Shown piece after piece: positions 1 through 9,937 of a DNA stretch of 64,000 bases. The DNA lies in NCBI GenBank assembly GCA_963969495.1, contig OZ018321.1:191278985-191342984 (forward strand). The letters are read 5' to 3'. The notes under the pieces are model-generated. The model was given only the letters and a program-made list of their open reading frames with translations. It searched no databases and was not told the origin of the DNA. The position numbers and the translations under genes are program-made. Numbering within the stretch: position 1 is the first letter of the stretch; each line of letters opens with the position of its first letter. The DNA comes from Ceratothoa steindachneri (taxonomy: Eukaryota; Arthropoda; Malacostraca; Isopoda; Cymothoidae).

Positions 1-478
1 ACACCGTAATACCAACATATTAATTTTCTCCGGGAATAGTTTAGGTATCACTATTGAAAAAACTACCAATAAATGTAGCTTTATTATAGGGAATAGCTTG
101 TTTCAGGTCTCTGTGAAATTTCTGTGGTCGAAGCCTATATTTGTTAAGCTACTGATAAATGTTGACAACACGCGTATGTTTGTTTGTGTGACATCCTCGT
201 ATTTGTCCAAGTGGTCTCCTTTGATATCTTTGTATGTTCATGGGTTTCCACTCGACTCTAACGAACGCTTACCTCAGATCTATGTATTTGTACAGTTCAA
301 CATATAAAGTTTAATTTCATAATTCTCTTTGGTTCTTTATTTATTACACTTGACATATTATTTACTTAATTTACACATATAGCAATTTTTTAGGATTTGA
401 TAAATTCCCCCCGAGCGTTCATTTGTAGAGGTGCTCGCTGGGCCTATTAAATCTTGCAATTTGGTGCTAGAAGCCTAC
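1..478. other. No gene recognised
   Basis: AT-rich sequence. The only open stretch, at 98-307 on the plus strand, gives a 69-residue product without a family motif I recognise. I see no repeat structure. It may be flank or the 3' continuation of the adjacent reverse-strand gag remnant, but nothing recognisable supports that. Confidence 0.4.
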
Positions 479-915
479 CTATTTTATAGGACGAGCCCTA
501 CAGGCTAGGTTAAGTTCCTTTTGGGTAGCAATTATGGGTGAGATGTTGGCCGACAGGGATTGGATAAACTTGTGCCTAACGAGTTCCTCACCAACTCCTG
601 CCTGTAGAGAAGTTCTCCTAAGTTCTTCCAAATTGATAGAAGGTCGAGCGGTGAGCGTGGAAAAGGCGACGAGCTTCTCGGAAAGCTCGGTTTTTGTCCT
701 TTCGAAGAGCCCAATCACCTCAGTCCTTAAGAGTTAGTAGTTATGAGTAGATAGAATTGTAGCCAGGAGACGGTCTACGGTCTCGGGAGGTAATACAGCT
801 AAAACATGAAATTTAATATTCTCCTTACTTACTTTTGAAATGTGAAACTGGGCCCCCACAATATTGAACCAACCTGAACTGCAGCTTCGTTAAAAATGGG
901 TAGTTTGATGGTCAT
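479..915 (-). pseudogene. Gypsy-type Gag fragment
   Basis: This is a capsid-like Gag piece of an LTR retrotransposon. A Met codon at 915-913 opens 'MTIKLPIFNEAAVQ'. After a frameshift near 880 the reading continues 'WFNIVGAQFHISKV', then 'FHVLAVLPPETVDRLLATI', then 'EELVRHKFIQSL' and 'NISPIIATQKEL'. That order (WF..VEAQF, LPPE, FIQSLP, ATQ) is the usual arthropod Ty3/Gypsy Gag core. There is an in-frame stop near 725 and the protein ends at 479 before any zinc knuckle or pol. It is a dead 5' fragment. A possible primer site and LTR lie just upstream at 1004-1480. Confidence 0.75.
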
Positions 916-1003
916 GGTGAGCACGATCTCCGTCTCTCCTTCTCCTGCCTGTTGGTGGTCTGATGAGTGCATTTTCTCGTCACCTTAACTCTCCGACTGA
1001 AAA

Positions 1004-1480
1004 GAGTCACCAATGTATGTGGGGCGTTGAACTTGTCAGGCTATATGATGGTATAGGTTACCGGGTTGGGGGTGCACGGTTGGTAATTATAATGGCGCGT
1101 ATTGAAGAGTACTCGTTGATATTACGCTAGGCGGGTGACGAAGACTTTAGAAGGTGGGCCTACTTTACGCCTCTGTCGAATTGGTTCTGAATCCTTATAA
1201 TTTTGCACGAGGGTTATGCGTTAAGCTGTTAAGCTGGTCTTACTGAAGGTGGTTCAGTAATCTGGGTAAGTAAAGGACTTTGAAAGGACGCGGCAAAAAA
1301 AACATAACTTTATTCTTAAATTAGCCTACTAAAAAGGGGCAAGCGTCTCTATTTCTTTGCTGTCAACGTGTAGGTTTTCTGTTTTACGTGAAGTATCGAG
1401 TTTGAAGGCGGCAGGACTTAGGCGAGTAAATGGGATTCCGTAACGCTACTAAGGGAATGAACTGAGTTAATGAATAAGCA
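1004..1480 (-). other. Possible LTR and primer-binding site
   Basis: On the reverse strand, 'ACATACATTGGTGACTC' ends at 1004, about 90 bp before the Gag start at 915. LTRs normally end in CA and are followed at once by a TGG-type primer site, so CA then TTGGTGAC fits an LTR/PBS junction near 1013. The LTR would then extend upward from about 1014, perhaps to the microsatellite. I could not find its start or a second copy, so this remains tentative. Confidence 0.3.
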
Positions 1481-1522
1481 ATAATGATTCTGAATCCTGA
1501 GAGTCCGTCTCTCTACCCTCTT

Positions 1523-2150
<628 letters not shown>

Positions 2151-2199
2151 AGAAAGCACATAGAGGGATCGCTGTATGTGATACAGGCGGTCAGGTAGT

Positions 2200-2714
2200 C
2201 AGAGAGGATGGTTGCGGAGAACATTTAAGAAAAAATAGCGAGAGTTGATAGGCCGGTGGCTATACACCGAAGCGTGGTGTTGTTGTCGCAGCGTTGGTTT
2301 CTTGGTTTGGACTGGACGAGGTTGGAGGCAGGTCAGAAGGGCGAGGCTGTCTGCTCAGTTGGAAACGCGTTATTCATGATGCCTACTGGTTATGCGAAGA
2401 ACGGTACGGGTTTGGATGTTCGTGGGCCGCGGGATATCGCGGCGCCATTGCGTACCTTCTTACGTGAACGCCGTATATAGTGGGTCTCTGGTGAGTTTTC
2501 CGAGTTGTTTTGTGAGTCTGGTGTGAGCGTAAGTGTTGAGAGGAGCTAGTTTGTTGTTGTCGTGTAGTGCGTCCATTCTTGAGTACAACGGTGAACGGCA
2601 AGCGCGCTTCAGAGCAGAGTTCTGAATGCGCTGAGCCTTCCGCTTCCACGTGTCGCTCGCGGCTACGAGCAACAGTGGGGGCATACGTGAGAAAGCCACA
2701 GCATACGGCAACAT
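2200..2714 (-). pseudogene. LINE reverse transcriptase C-terminal fragment
   Basis: Reading from 2714 downward, the frame contains 'DTWKRKAQRIQNSALKRAC', then 'LYSRMDALHDNNKLAPLNT' and 'TRLTKQLGKLTRDPLYTAF'. The 'LQRIQN.ALR...P......LH......PL' pattern is the thumb region after the palm in Jockey/CR1-type RTs. An in-frame stop follows at about 2460, and an overlapping frame (2769-2383) carries the next stretch ('RYPAAHEHPNPYRSSHNQ'), which shows a frameshift. It abuts the start of LINE A, which runs the other way. The sequence differs from LINE A and the other LINEs here, so it is a separate family. Confidence 0.6.
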
Positions 2715-3260
2715 GGTATCGATACGACCAACAAGCAGTTGAAGATACCAGGCTACAGAGTGATCTCAAAAAAACATTCTCAGGAGAGGTACGATGGTGC
2801 TGCCGTTGCCGTCAGAAGGAATCTCTCGTTCAAACGCCTTCCGGATATGGACGAGTCCTTCGTGGCAGTAGAGCTGCACACTTTAGTAGGCAAGCTCATA
2901 ATAGCGGCGGCATACCAACCACCTCGACGAAAGTACCTTCCTCTCACAAAATTCTACACCCTGTTTGGCCACGGCAGAATGATATTCCCTGGGGCGACCG
3001 TCCCCAGCGACCACATAGCGATCTTGACTCTTATTTCTCTCGCACCAATACAGCTCTCAATCCCTCTTAGAAAAAGCTACGCTTCGGCCAACTGGGAACG
3101 CTACAAGGACATTCTTGCTAGATATGAACCAGCGGACCTAAATGGAGCAAGACTAGAGAGGATCGATGAGGAGCTGGAGAAGATAACTGCCCGCATCATC
3201 GAAGCAGATCGCGAGAGTGTACCGATGAAGAGGTACAAAACTCTCCCACAATCCAGATAG
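2710..3260 (+). pseudogene. LINE A endonuclease domain, deleted
   Basis: This is the 5'-truncated start of LINE A ORF2. The AP-endonuclease-like domain nicks target DNA in two-ORF non-LTR elements. Visible in order are 'GYRVISKKHSQERYDGA', 'AAAYQPPRRKYLP', a shortened 'MIFPGATVPSDHIAILT', then 'SYASANWERYKDILARYEP' and 'ITARIIEADRESVPMKRY'. In the sister copies the GGDLNA-type motif and about 60 residues lie between FPG and VPSDH. Here they are missing, so the catalytic domain is dead. A stop at 3260 follows 'TLPQSR'. ORF1 is absent; the element starts directly against an unrelated reverse-strand LINE fragment. Confidence 0.8.
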
Positions 3261-4037
3261 ACCGAAGAAATGAGAGAGATCGCTAGAGTGCACAGGGAGG
3301 TGTAAGAGGAAACTAGGAGATAAGGTGCAAATCGGGGAAGAACAACGCTGTTAAGACGCCTGAGTAAAGAACTTAAGCAGGCTATCAACCAGCAACAAGC
3401 TGAAATCTGGGACAGCCTGATTGAAAGGGTTGACAGCGAGGTGTGACCCAATGTGTTCTGGCGACTTGTGAGTAAGTTGAAAGGTCTTACAAGTAGAGAA
3501 AAGACCCGCATTAAGGAGGGTGATGACTACTTGGAAGACCCGGCGGTATTGGAAGAAAGATTCCGCATATTCTGGAAGAATGTCTTCAAGATAACACCCC
3601 CCCAAAAATGCAGAATTCGACCAGGAATTCGAGGGCCAACTGATTCAAGATCTGAATCAGATTGTGCATCGCACCCCCCCATGTGCCTATGTCGATGAAG
3701 GGAGGATTTTGGCAGACCATGGCCGACCAACTACACCTGAAGAGGTCATGGTAGTCATAAAATTCTTCAAACAGAAGGCACCAGGCTAGACGGGCATCAT
3801 CAGAAATAACATGGTACATGCCACCCGGCATTCAGGGAATCACGAACATCTACAATGCTTCACTGAATACGGGTTACTTCCCAGACGGTTTAAAGATTGC
3901 TAAAATCATCTTTATACCTAAAGGGAGGAAGCCTGATCAACTGGTGGACTATAGGCCAATGTCCCTCCTGGAGATTATAGGCAAAGTCTACGAGAAGCTT
4001 CTGGCCAACAGGTTACAAGACCAACTGGCCGAGCTAG
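3261..4037 (+). pseudogene. LINE A linker and RT N-terminal part
   Basis: The linker continues with stops ('REIARVHREV*EE', 'LSKELKQAINQQQAEIWDSL'), then 'FWRLVSKLKGLTSREKTRIK' at 3453, a frameshift at a C-run near 3600, and 'EEVMVVIKFFKQKAPG'. From 3818 the RT begins: 'ITNIYNASLNTGYFPDGLKI', 'AKIIFIPKGRKPDQL', 'DYRPMSLLEIIGKVYEKLL', 'ANRLQDQLAEL'. These are RT blocks 0-2a of the Jockey/I group. The frame is cut at 4037 by the nested Gypsy LTR and resumes at 6979. Confidence 0.85.
4034..4037. repeat. Target site duplication CTAG (left)
   Basis: CTAG here and at 6975-6978 flanks the Gypsy insertion. Removing the element and one CTAG gives 'GAGCTAGAAGC', matching 'GAGCTGGAAGC' in the sister LINE H at 45790. 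Confidence 0.8.
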
Positions 4038-4366
4038 TTTAGCAATGCCTCTGGTCCTTCCTATAATAAAAACCTCCTTGGAAACTTAAATATATATATC
4101 ATTTATTATGTATAAAATTCATTCAATTATTACTCTTAGTCAATTTAATCTTCCAATTAGGTTACTTAACTTTTGTAAATTAAATCATTTTATGTAAAAC
4201 TTAATAATTAATTAATTCATTTATTTTACTTGTCAATTCATTAAGGTAATACTGTTCCAAACAACATCTCAAAATTTCACACGCAAACAAACAAACCCAC
4301 ACTTCCAGCCCGACTGAATAGCACACTATTCAGCCCATTCGACTCGCAGCTTTCTTCGTATAAAGG
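4038..4366 (+). repeat. Gypsy 5' LTR, truncated
   Basis: Starts 'TTTAGCAATGCC', a worn form of 'TGTTATAGCAAT'. It matches 6149-6440 in long stretches, including 'TTCCAGCCCGAC' and 'GCTTTCTTCGTATAAAGGT', and stops right after GTATAAAGGT. The last ~530 bp seen in the 3' LTR, the primer site and the Gag start are gone. TATAAAG may be the LTR TATA box; that is inference. Confidence 0.85.
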
Positions 4367-4972
4367 TTTGAGGTACGTCGAGCTCCTCTGGCGAACGGGC
4401 CGAGCGTTCAAGGGTTTTATCTTCCCTATCGAGAGACCTTGAGGCTTTAATACGGAGGATGGAAGCTGACATCCAGCGGTTAAAGCTGCAACGTGAACCA
4501 CAGAGCGAGCACGGACACGGGTTTGGCGATCGAAGGCGCAGGGGAGCACGATGCAAGAGGTGAGAGACAGCAAAATTATCAACCTCATTCTTCCAACTAT
4601 TCTCACCATCTTCCACACCATCAGGGCCTATGCTGGTATCATCAAAGGTATGGGCACAACGCTGTACACTGCACACAGCCTTGTAGCCACAGTTATGCTT
4701 CTTCACATACTGCGCCAAGTAATCTCCCGAAGCATAACGTTTCCTTTTCCTCTCATCCAACTCAATGGTGCTGGTACCACAACAAATATGGTGCACAAGC
4801 TCTAAAATGCTTGCAACCTTGCACATATTTGGACCCAGTATCTTCAAATCTTAACCCTCCAGTTTTCTCACTTCACCCAACTCAACCACTTTCTCCAATC
4901 CTCAAATTTCAATTTCCAAACCTTCAAATTCTGGCATTCCTCTCACTCCAGTCTCTCAATCACATCCGTTAA
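4367..4972 (+). pseudogene. Gypsy Gag C-terminal part
   Basis: The region matches the reverse-strand Gag at 51.7-52.2 kb: 'RDLEALIRRMEADIQRLKL'-like text, then a basic stretch and two zinc-knuckle-like segments, 'CWYHQRYGHNAVHCTQPC' (from about 4625) and 'CWYHNKYGAQALKCLQPC' (from about 4770). This C-x2-H-x8-C-x3-C arrangement is the nucleocapsid-like tail typical of many arthropod Gypsy Gags. A Pro-rich tail 'LHPTQPLSPILKFQFPNL' ends at a stop near 4972. The N-terminal capsid half is missing. At least one frameshift lies before 4493. Confidence 0.8.
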
Positions 4973-5110
4973 ACTAACATCTCAAGGGTTTAACAAACCC
5001 TTCGCATCCTTTAAACTAACATCTCAAGGGATTAACAAACGAAAAACACTTCACACCCTTTAAACTAACATCTCAAGGGATTAACAACAAACATTAACAA
5101 CAAATATTAA
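4955..5110. repeat. Short tandem repeat of about 35-50 bp
   Basis: The phrase 'TTTAAACTAACATCTCAAGG' occurs three times (from about 4969, 5010 and 5060), each followed by 'GATTAACAA' or close. It lies between the Gag remnant and the larger minisatellite. Confidence 0.8.
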
Positions 5111-5229
5111 CAATTTACAATAGACGGGTCAACATCTACCACCTGCACCTCACTTTATTTATTCAGGTAGGTCCTCACTTTAGCATTTTGACTTACACTC
5201 AATCCTCACTTCATATCGCCATCATTTCA

Positions 5230-5627
5230 TTCAGCACTCACATAGTGCTCTGGCAACACGCCATTAAATTCAGTACTCATATAGTGCTCTGGCAACACGC
5301 CGTTACATTCAGTACTCACATGTTGCTCTGACAGCAAGTCATCAATTCGCTCGCACTCGCATAGGTCTCTGGCAACACGTCATAAATCCTCTCGCACTCG
5401 CATAGGGCTCTGACAACACGTCATCAATTCTCGCACTCACATAGTGCTCTGGCAACACGCCATTACACTCAGCACTCATATAGTGCTCTGGCAACAAGCC
5501 GTTACATTCAGTACTCACATAGTGCTCTGACAACACGTCATGAATCCTCGCACTCGCATAGTGCTCTGGCAACTCGCCATAAACCCATTCATCACTCACA
5601 TAGTGCTCTGGCAACACGCCTGAAACC
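5230..5627. repeat. 39-bp minisatellite, about 10 copies
   Basis: The unit is roughly CAGTACTCACATAGTGCTCT followed by GGCAACACGCCATTACATT. About ten copies of 38-41 bp run from 5230 to 5627. Variation is mostly substitutions, with CGCACT versus CAGTACT and GGCAAC versus GACAAC subtypes that recur in a patterned way. Because 39 is divisible by 3, the reverse strand stays open from 5617 to 5342 as a 13-residue repeat of the form LPEHYVSAECNGV. No such array exists in the sister Gypsy element. Confidence 0.93.
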
Positions 5628-6096
5628 TACTTATACCGAAAATGTTCTTCTAGAACCCCAATCACCTCATTCTCCTCCTACTATACCCCATTATGGTACA
5701 GTAATCCCCCAAAGCAGCCTAAAACCCACCTTTTTAACTACTCCTGCCTCTCCAACTCTACCTTCCGTTTTGCTTCCTCCTCCCCTTTTGTTGCAGGAAC
5801 CCTCGTCGGCAGAAGTGGTTAATCCGGAACAAATCTCTCCTCCACTGGTCACTCTGTCAACGGACAACGGGACTCAAGACTCCCACATCCCGTTTGAGGC
5901 TATCTTGCAAGGAACCAGCAAGCGGATCACCTTCGCTCCATCGACCTTCTCTCGTGCCAGTGCCTCGTTCAACGCTAATGCCGCTGCCACAGCAAATCTG
6001 TGTCCTCGTACCCGCAGCCAAACCAATGACACTGTCACACGCTCCACACGCTCCGGTCGCGTCGTCAGGAGGCCTCGTCGGTACTTGGACTTATAA
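5628..6096 (+). pseudogene. Gypsy Pol C-terminal tail
   Basis: The frame opens right after the minisatellite: 'KPTYTENVLLEPQSPHSPP', 'IPHYGTVIPQSS', a Pro/Leu-rich stretch 'LLPPPLLLQEPSSAEVV', and ends 'TRSGRVVRRPRRYLDL' with a stop at 6096. The end phrase RSGR.VRRPRRY is characteristic of the C-terminus of arthropod Gypsy integrase. The same tail is present at 48.1-48.6 kb (-). The frame is uninterrupted over about 155 residues, less decayed than its surroundings. The integrase catalytic core is absent. Confidence 0.82.
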
Positions 6097-6135
6097 TCTT
6101 AAAATAGTAAAAAAGGGGGTCGGGGTAACCTTCTT

Positions 6136-6148
6136 AGGGGGGGGGGAG
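6136..6148 (+). promoter_or_regulatory. Polypurine tract of the Gypsy element
   Basis: AGGGGGGGGGGAG sits immediately before the 3' LTR start TGTTATAG. This is the expected position of the plus-strand primer for LTR retrotransposon replication. Confidence 0.8.
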
Positions 6149-6974
6149 TGTTATAGCAATTCCTCTAGGCATTCCTATAAAATTAATTCAATCATTTGAC
6201 TTTGTCAGTTTAATCTTCCAATTATTTTACTTAACTTTTGTAAATTAAATCATTTTATGTAAAACTTATTGATTAATTAATTCATTTATTTTACTTGTCA
6301 ATTCATTAAGGTAATACTGTTCCAAACAACATCCCTTAAAATTTCACACGAAAACAAACAAACACACACTTCCAGCCCGACCGAATAGCACACTATTCAG
6401 CCCATTCGACTCGCAGCTTTCTTCGTATAAAGGTCGGTAATCATTCCTTCTACAATTAGTCATTTACTTCCAAACAAATCATACTTAGTTAATTCCACTT
6501 TCACACTCTTTGCAAACGACCATACAAGAGTAGGTCCCAATTATATTTACTTCTCATTGCAGCCCCTAATTCACAGTCAATCATAGTCAATACATCACTC
6601 TATTATTCACTCTATATTATTTACTATATTATTATTTCACTATTCTTCACCATATTATCCACCATATTAATTTCACATGCTTCAATTCTCTTCGCATCTT
6701 ATTGCTATAAATCACATGTTAAAATATCTTACATAGTATACCTAACCTACTTACCTCATTGTACATTCGTTGTTTTTATGAATATATTTATATTTGTGTA
6801 ATTGTCTTTCTTAAAGCCCAAGTCATTATTCCAAAATTTAATTCGCTGTCGCCTTAGGCCTAAAACTAACGGCAGACAACTTCGATCAAACAAATTTATT
6901 GTTATGGTTGTCGAAACGCTATTTAGGCTGATTTATTAACAGAAGATAAATCACATAGATAACCATATAAAATA
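6149..6974 (+). repeat. Gypsy 3' LTR
   Basis: About 826 bp, starting TGTTATAGCAAT right after the polypurine tract and ending at the CTAG duplication. The first ~290 bp match the truncated 5' LTR; the middle ('TTACTTCCAAACAAATCATA') matches the LTR of the 48-kb element read on the minus strand. Contains GTATAAAGGT near 6426. Confidence 0.87.
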
Positions 6975-6978
6975 CTAG
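6975..6978. repeat. Target site duplication CTAG (right)
   Basis: Second copy of the 4-bp duplication; LINE A resumes at 6979 with 'AAGCCCACAGCCCTCAGCAA'. Confidence 0.8.
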
Positions 6979-8017
6979 AAGCCCACAGCCCTCAGCAACA
7001 CGGGTTCCGCAAGAGAAGGGTACCTGACACAGCCCTTTCCCTTCTCACCGAAAAGCTCGGCCGCTGTAAAGCTGAGAGGAAATACGTAGAGTGGTGATGC
7101 GAGATGTACAAAAGTCCTTCTATAAGGTTTGGCTAAGAGGCTTACAATACAAGATCTTAGGCCTCCAGCTGAACCTAATCCTGGAAAGGGTTCTGTGTGA
7201 CTACATCATGCGCAGAAAAGCCCGAATTTTGATCGAGGGCTACAGAGGACCCGAGTTTGAACTTGAGGCGGGTGTTCCACAAGGTGGCTGTCTGAGTCCG
7301 CTACTGTACATTTTGTACAACACACAAATCGTCCCCAGTTATTACAAACATGCTGGATATCAAGCAAGGCAGACAGCCATCAAAATCGACAACATCAATC
7401 GATACGAACAAAAGTGGAAAATCAAGACCAACCACCGAAAGTTCCACATCCTTCCAATTAACCGCCGAAGACGTGTGGATGTCTCAGTGAATGGTGACAT
7501 ATACCCATATGGTAACAAAGGAAAAGTCCTAGGTCTACAATTTACATCCAAATGATATAAAGTGCACATTAGTGATAGAATCTCCCTAGCCAAAATACAG
7601 CTCGGCAAACTGTATAGGTTTAAAAACCTCAGCTTCAAAAACCTTAAAAAGCTGTACACTGCTCTGGTGCCCTCAACCTTATTATACCCGGCAGTGGTCA
7701 TGCAGGCTGCGAGTTCCACCTCTCTTAGACAAATGCAGAGAGTGCAGAACAAAGCAGACCTGCTTATAGCTGGAGCAAGAAGGACGGACTATATTCAGCA
7801 AACAGTACTGCACGCAAGAGCAGGACTAACTCCTTTGAATATAAAACTCCAAAGGCTAGGGAGAAAGACCTGGGGCAAAATAGAAGAAGAAATACTCCCG
7901 AATATGAACCACAACCTAGATATTCCGAAAGCAGTTAGGGGACGTGCCACCAAGCAAGCCCTATTCCCGAGTGGAAGAAACTGCTCCCGAGAAAACCAAA
8001 TTGGCATATTAACGTAA
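6979..8017 (+). pseudogene. LINE A RT palm to C-terminus
   Basis: RT continues after the Gypsy insertion: 'QQHGFRKRR', 'DVQKSFYKVWLRGLQYKIL' (catalytic block A, with SFYKVW for the usual AFDKVW), 'GPEFELEAGVPQGGCLSP' (block B). The block with FADD is deleted: after 'LLYILYNTQ' the frame jumps to 'GYQARQTAIKIDNINRYEQ'. A stop at 7555 follows 'VLGLQFTSK'. From 7562 the thumb runs 'LYRFKNLSFKNLKKLYTAL', 'MQRVQNKADLLIAGARR' to the true C-terminus 'FPSGRNCSRENQIGILT' at 8017. Loss of the catalytic Asp pair makes it inactive. Confidence 0.88.
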
Positions 8018-8197
8018 ACAAAATATATACGTAAACAGGCGAAGCACATACACCAAAGTGCAAAGGAGGAAGAAATAAGAAGAAGAAACTACAAACAAAA
8101 GAAAAAGAGGCGAAGTGCCCAACAATGTGATATCAAAGAATACAAAACAGGAATTAAAACCTAAACCCCGGCAAAAGCTATTAAGATAACAATAAAG

Positions 8198-8271
<74 letters not shown>

Positions 8272-8460
8272 CAAGATAAGAAACTTGAAAGGCTTGAATG
8301 CCACGATGGAGGAAAGATCAAATATATTTATCTATTTATGTAAAAAAAATAATAAAAAAATATTAATAATAATAAACAGATAAAATGAGGAAAAATATAA
8401 ACCCAAACAAGAAAAACCTGAGAGAAGCCCTCTACACCAGGGCAACACTTATACTCTTTC
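8018..8460 (+). other. LINE A 3' UTR and tail
   Basis: A-rich sequence with 'AAGAGGCGAAGTGCCCAACA', a phrase repeated in the LINE H 3' UTR. A TA tract follows at about 8201, then 'GGCTTGAATGCCACGATGG', which matches the LINE H tail near 47150. The LINE therefore extends past the microsatellite. Confidence 0.65.
8201..8270. repeat. (TA)n microsatellite
   Basis: About 70 bp of TA dinucleotide within the 3' region of LINE A. Confidence 0.97.
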
Positions 8461-8509
8461 TATCTTTATATACCTACTACACATTTTCCTACTTCTTACA
8501 TGAATTTCA

Positions 8510-8995
8510 ATATCTAGTTCTCTGGTAAAGGAGGCAAAGGAAAATCTAGTTTGAAAACGTGCTTCTTTTAACGGCGGTCAACTCCGGGACGCCGAGATGT
8601 CGGGACTATGGTTTCCGGCTGAAGTTGCACGTTAATTGCCGGTTTCTTAATTTGAATGATGACGGTTTCGGCCATCCGCAATCTTCTGCGATTTTGGAGT
8701 CTCAGGATGATATACATAGGTGTCCTGATTCAGTTTTTCACGGGTTAGGGTAGTACCTCAGATTGGGCGTGTTTCTTAATCGCGCCATCTTGAAGGTGAG
8801 CTGTCAGTCACCTTGACAGGATTGTGGAGGTCACGCCGATGTACTTTGAATTGCGGTTTTCGCATTCACCGACTTTACACGAATATTCGTACACGACGTT
8901 AGTCTCCTGGAGTTCGCTCGTTGGAGGGAAACAGCTGTTTTTCATGATACAACTACTTGCTTTCTTGGTCTTGTAGTATATAATTAGATTAATAT
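8510..8995 (-). mobile_element. Penelope-like element 3' end, left arm
   Basis: The reverse strand from 9020 reads 'MNSTDPNADINLIIYYKTKK', 'MKNSCFPPTSELQETNVVYE', 'YSCKVGECENRNSKYIGVTS'. This is the C-terminal GIY-YIG-like endonuclease domain of a Penelope-like retroelement: a Cys-rich knuckle followed by KYIGVTSTTLSRR. A stop follows 'TSTILSR' at 8808. The DNA is an inverted copy of 9028-9446, with a few substitutions and about 50 bp near 8560 that the other arm lacks. No RT domain is present. Confidence 0.8.
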
Positions 8996-9027
8996 CCGCA
9001 TTAGGGTCGGTTGAGTTCATGTTACGA

Positions 9028-9446
9028 ATATTAATCTAATTATATAATACAAGTCCAAGAAAACAAGTAGTTGCATCATGAAGAACAGCTGTCTCCTTCC
9101 AACGAACGAACTCCAGGAGACTAACGTCGTGTACGAACATTCGTGCAAAGTCGGTGACTGTGAACGCCGCAATTCAAAGTACATTGGCGTAACCTCCACA
9201 ACCCTGCCAAGGCGGTTGACAGCTCACCTTCAAGATGGTGCGATTAAAAAACATGTCCAATCTCATGGCACTACTCTAACCCGTAAAAAAACTGAATCGG
9301 GACACCTACATCATCCTGAGACTCCAAAATCGCAGAAGATTGCGGATGGCCGAAACCGTCATCATTCAAATGAAGAAACCGGCAATTAACGTGCAACTTC
9401 AGCCGGAAAGTTTATTTTCCTCTGCCTTCTTTTCCAGAGAATTAGA
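9028..9446 (+). mobile_element. Penelope-like element 3' end, right arm
   Basis: From 9078 the plus strand gives 'MKNSCLLPTNELQETNVVYE', 'HSCKVGDCERRNSKYIGVTS', 'TTLPRRLTAHLQDGAIKKH', then a basic tail to 9389. It keeps the Cys residues and the YIG motif of the GIY-YIG-like domain and is more open than the left arm. The two arms face away from a 32-bp spacer (8996-9027). Only the element's end is present, so it cannot move alone. Confidence 0.8.
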
Positions 9447-9685
9447 TCGGAGCGCCAAATAGTCAGACTTTTTTTAGGGGGAGAAAAGGTACGGCTCGCG
9501 GTTACTCATCCCCTCTGTACCCTTCTCACGGTCGGGGGGGGGGGGGATGCACAGAAGAGGAGGAGGCCCGCGGCCGAATTGCTCTTGGGGAAACTCACCA
9601 CACTTCTGACTCTTAGTTCAAGTGAACCGATAGTGAAGTGCTTAATGGGAAGTCCGGAACAAACTTTAGAAGAGAGTTTATAGTG
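9447..9685 (-). repeat. Dispersed repeat, copy 1
   Basis: On the reverse strand this matches 22177-22400 (+). Shared phrases include 'GGACTTCCCATTAAGCACTT', 'CACTATCGGTTCACTTGAAC' and 'GTACCTTTTCTCC'. The middle holds a G-run (9536-9548). No protein is encoded that I recognise. Confidence 0.75.
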
Positions 9686-9689
9686 GGAC

Positions 9690-9937
9690 ATTTCACCACA
9701 ATTTAGAAGCCATCGTAGCGTTATCCTTCGCCGCCTCGATCCCTGGGTTGGGGGGCACTTCGTGGAAGAAATTCACGCAGAAGTGGAGAAAAACCACACT
9801 TGGGCTAAGGTTGCTGAAGCCATAAAATTCAAAGATTACACTCATGTCTTTAAGACTATCTTTCGCGACACGACAATGGCGAACAAGGCTGCGGAGGGAG
9901 GTATGTTCCTCTTCAACGTCCGATTCTGCCCTGATTC
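9690..9937 (+). pseudogene. LINE ORF1 fragment
   Basis: The plus frame reads 'LRRLDPWVGGHFVEEIHAEV', 'EKNHTWAKVAEAIKFKDYTH', 'VFKTIFRDTTMANKAAEGG', 'MFLFNVRFCPD'. It matches the middle of ORF1 in LINEs D and G (Gag-like nucleic-acid-binding protein, just before the zinc knuckles). It stops where reverse-strand LINE C RT begins, at a junction near 9937. Confidence 0.8.

Larger units (their letters stand above)
4038..6974 (+). mobile_element. Nested Gypsy-type LTR element, pol deleted
   Basis: This Ty3/Gypsy-class element lies inside LINE A. Order: truncated 5' LTR, Gag C-terminus, a minisatellite-rich stretch, the last part of Pol, polypurine tract, 3' LTR. Protease, RT, RNase H and integrase are missing. 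Gag, Pol tail and LTR all match the larger element at 47.3-52.8 kb on the other strand, so the two are one family. The 4-bp duplication CTAG at both edges shows integrase-type insertion. It could move only with enzymes supplied by another copy. The loss of half its 5' LTR and Gag start suggests deletion after insertion. Confidence 0.88.

Noticed and set aside
2256..2480. Plus-strand 74-residue frame
   Set aside because: Antisense of a readable LINE RT fragment.
5230..5627. CRISPR array
   Set aside because: Repeats are contiguous without unique spacers, and the genome is eukaryotic.
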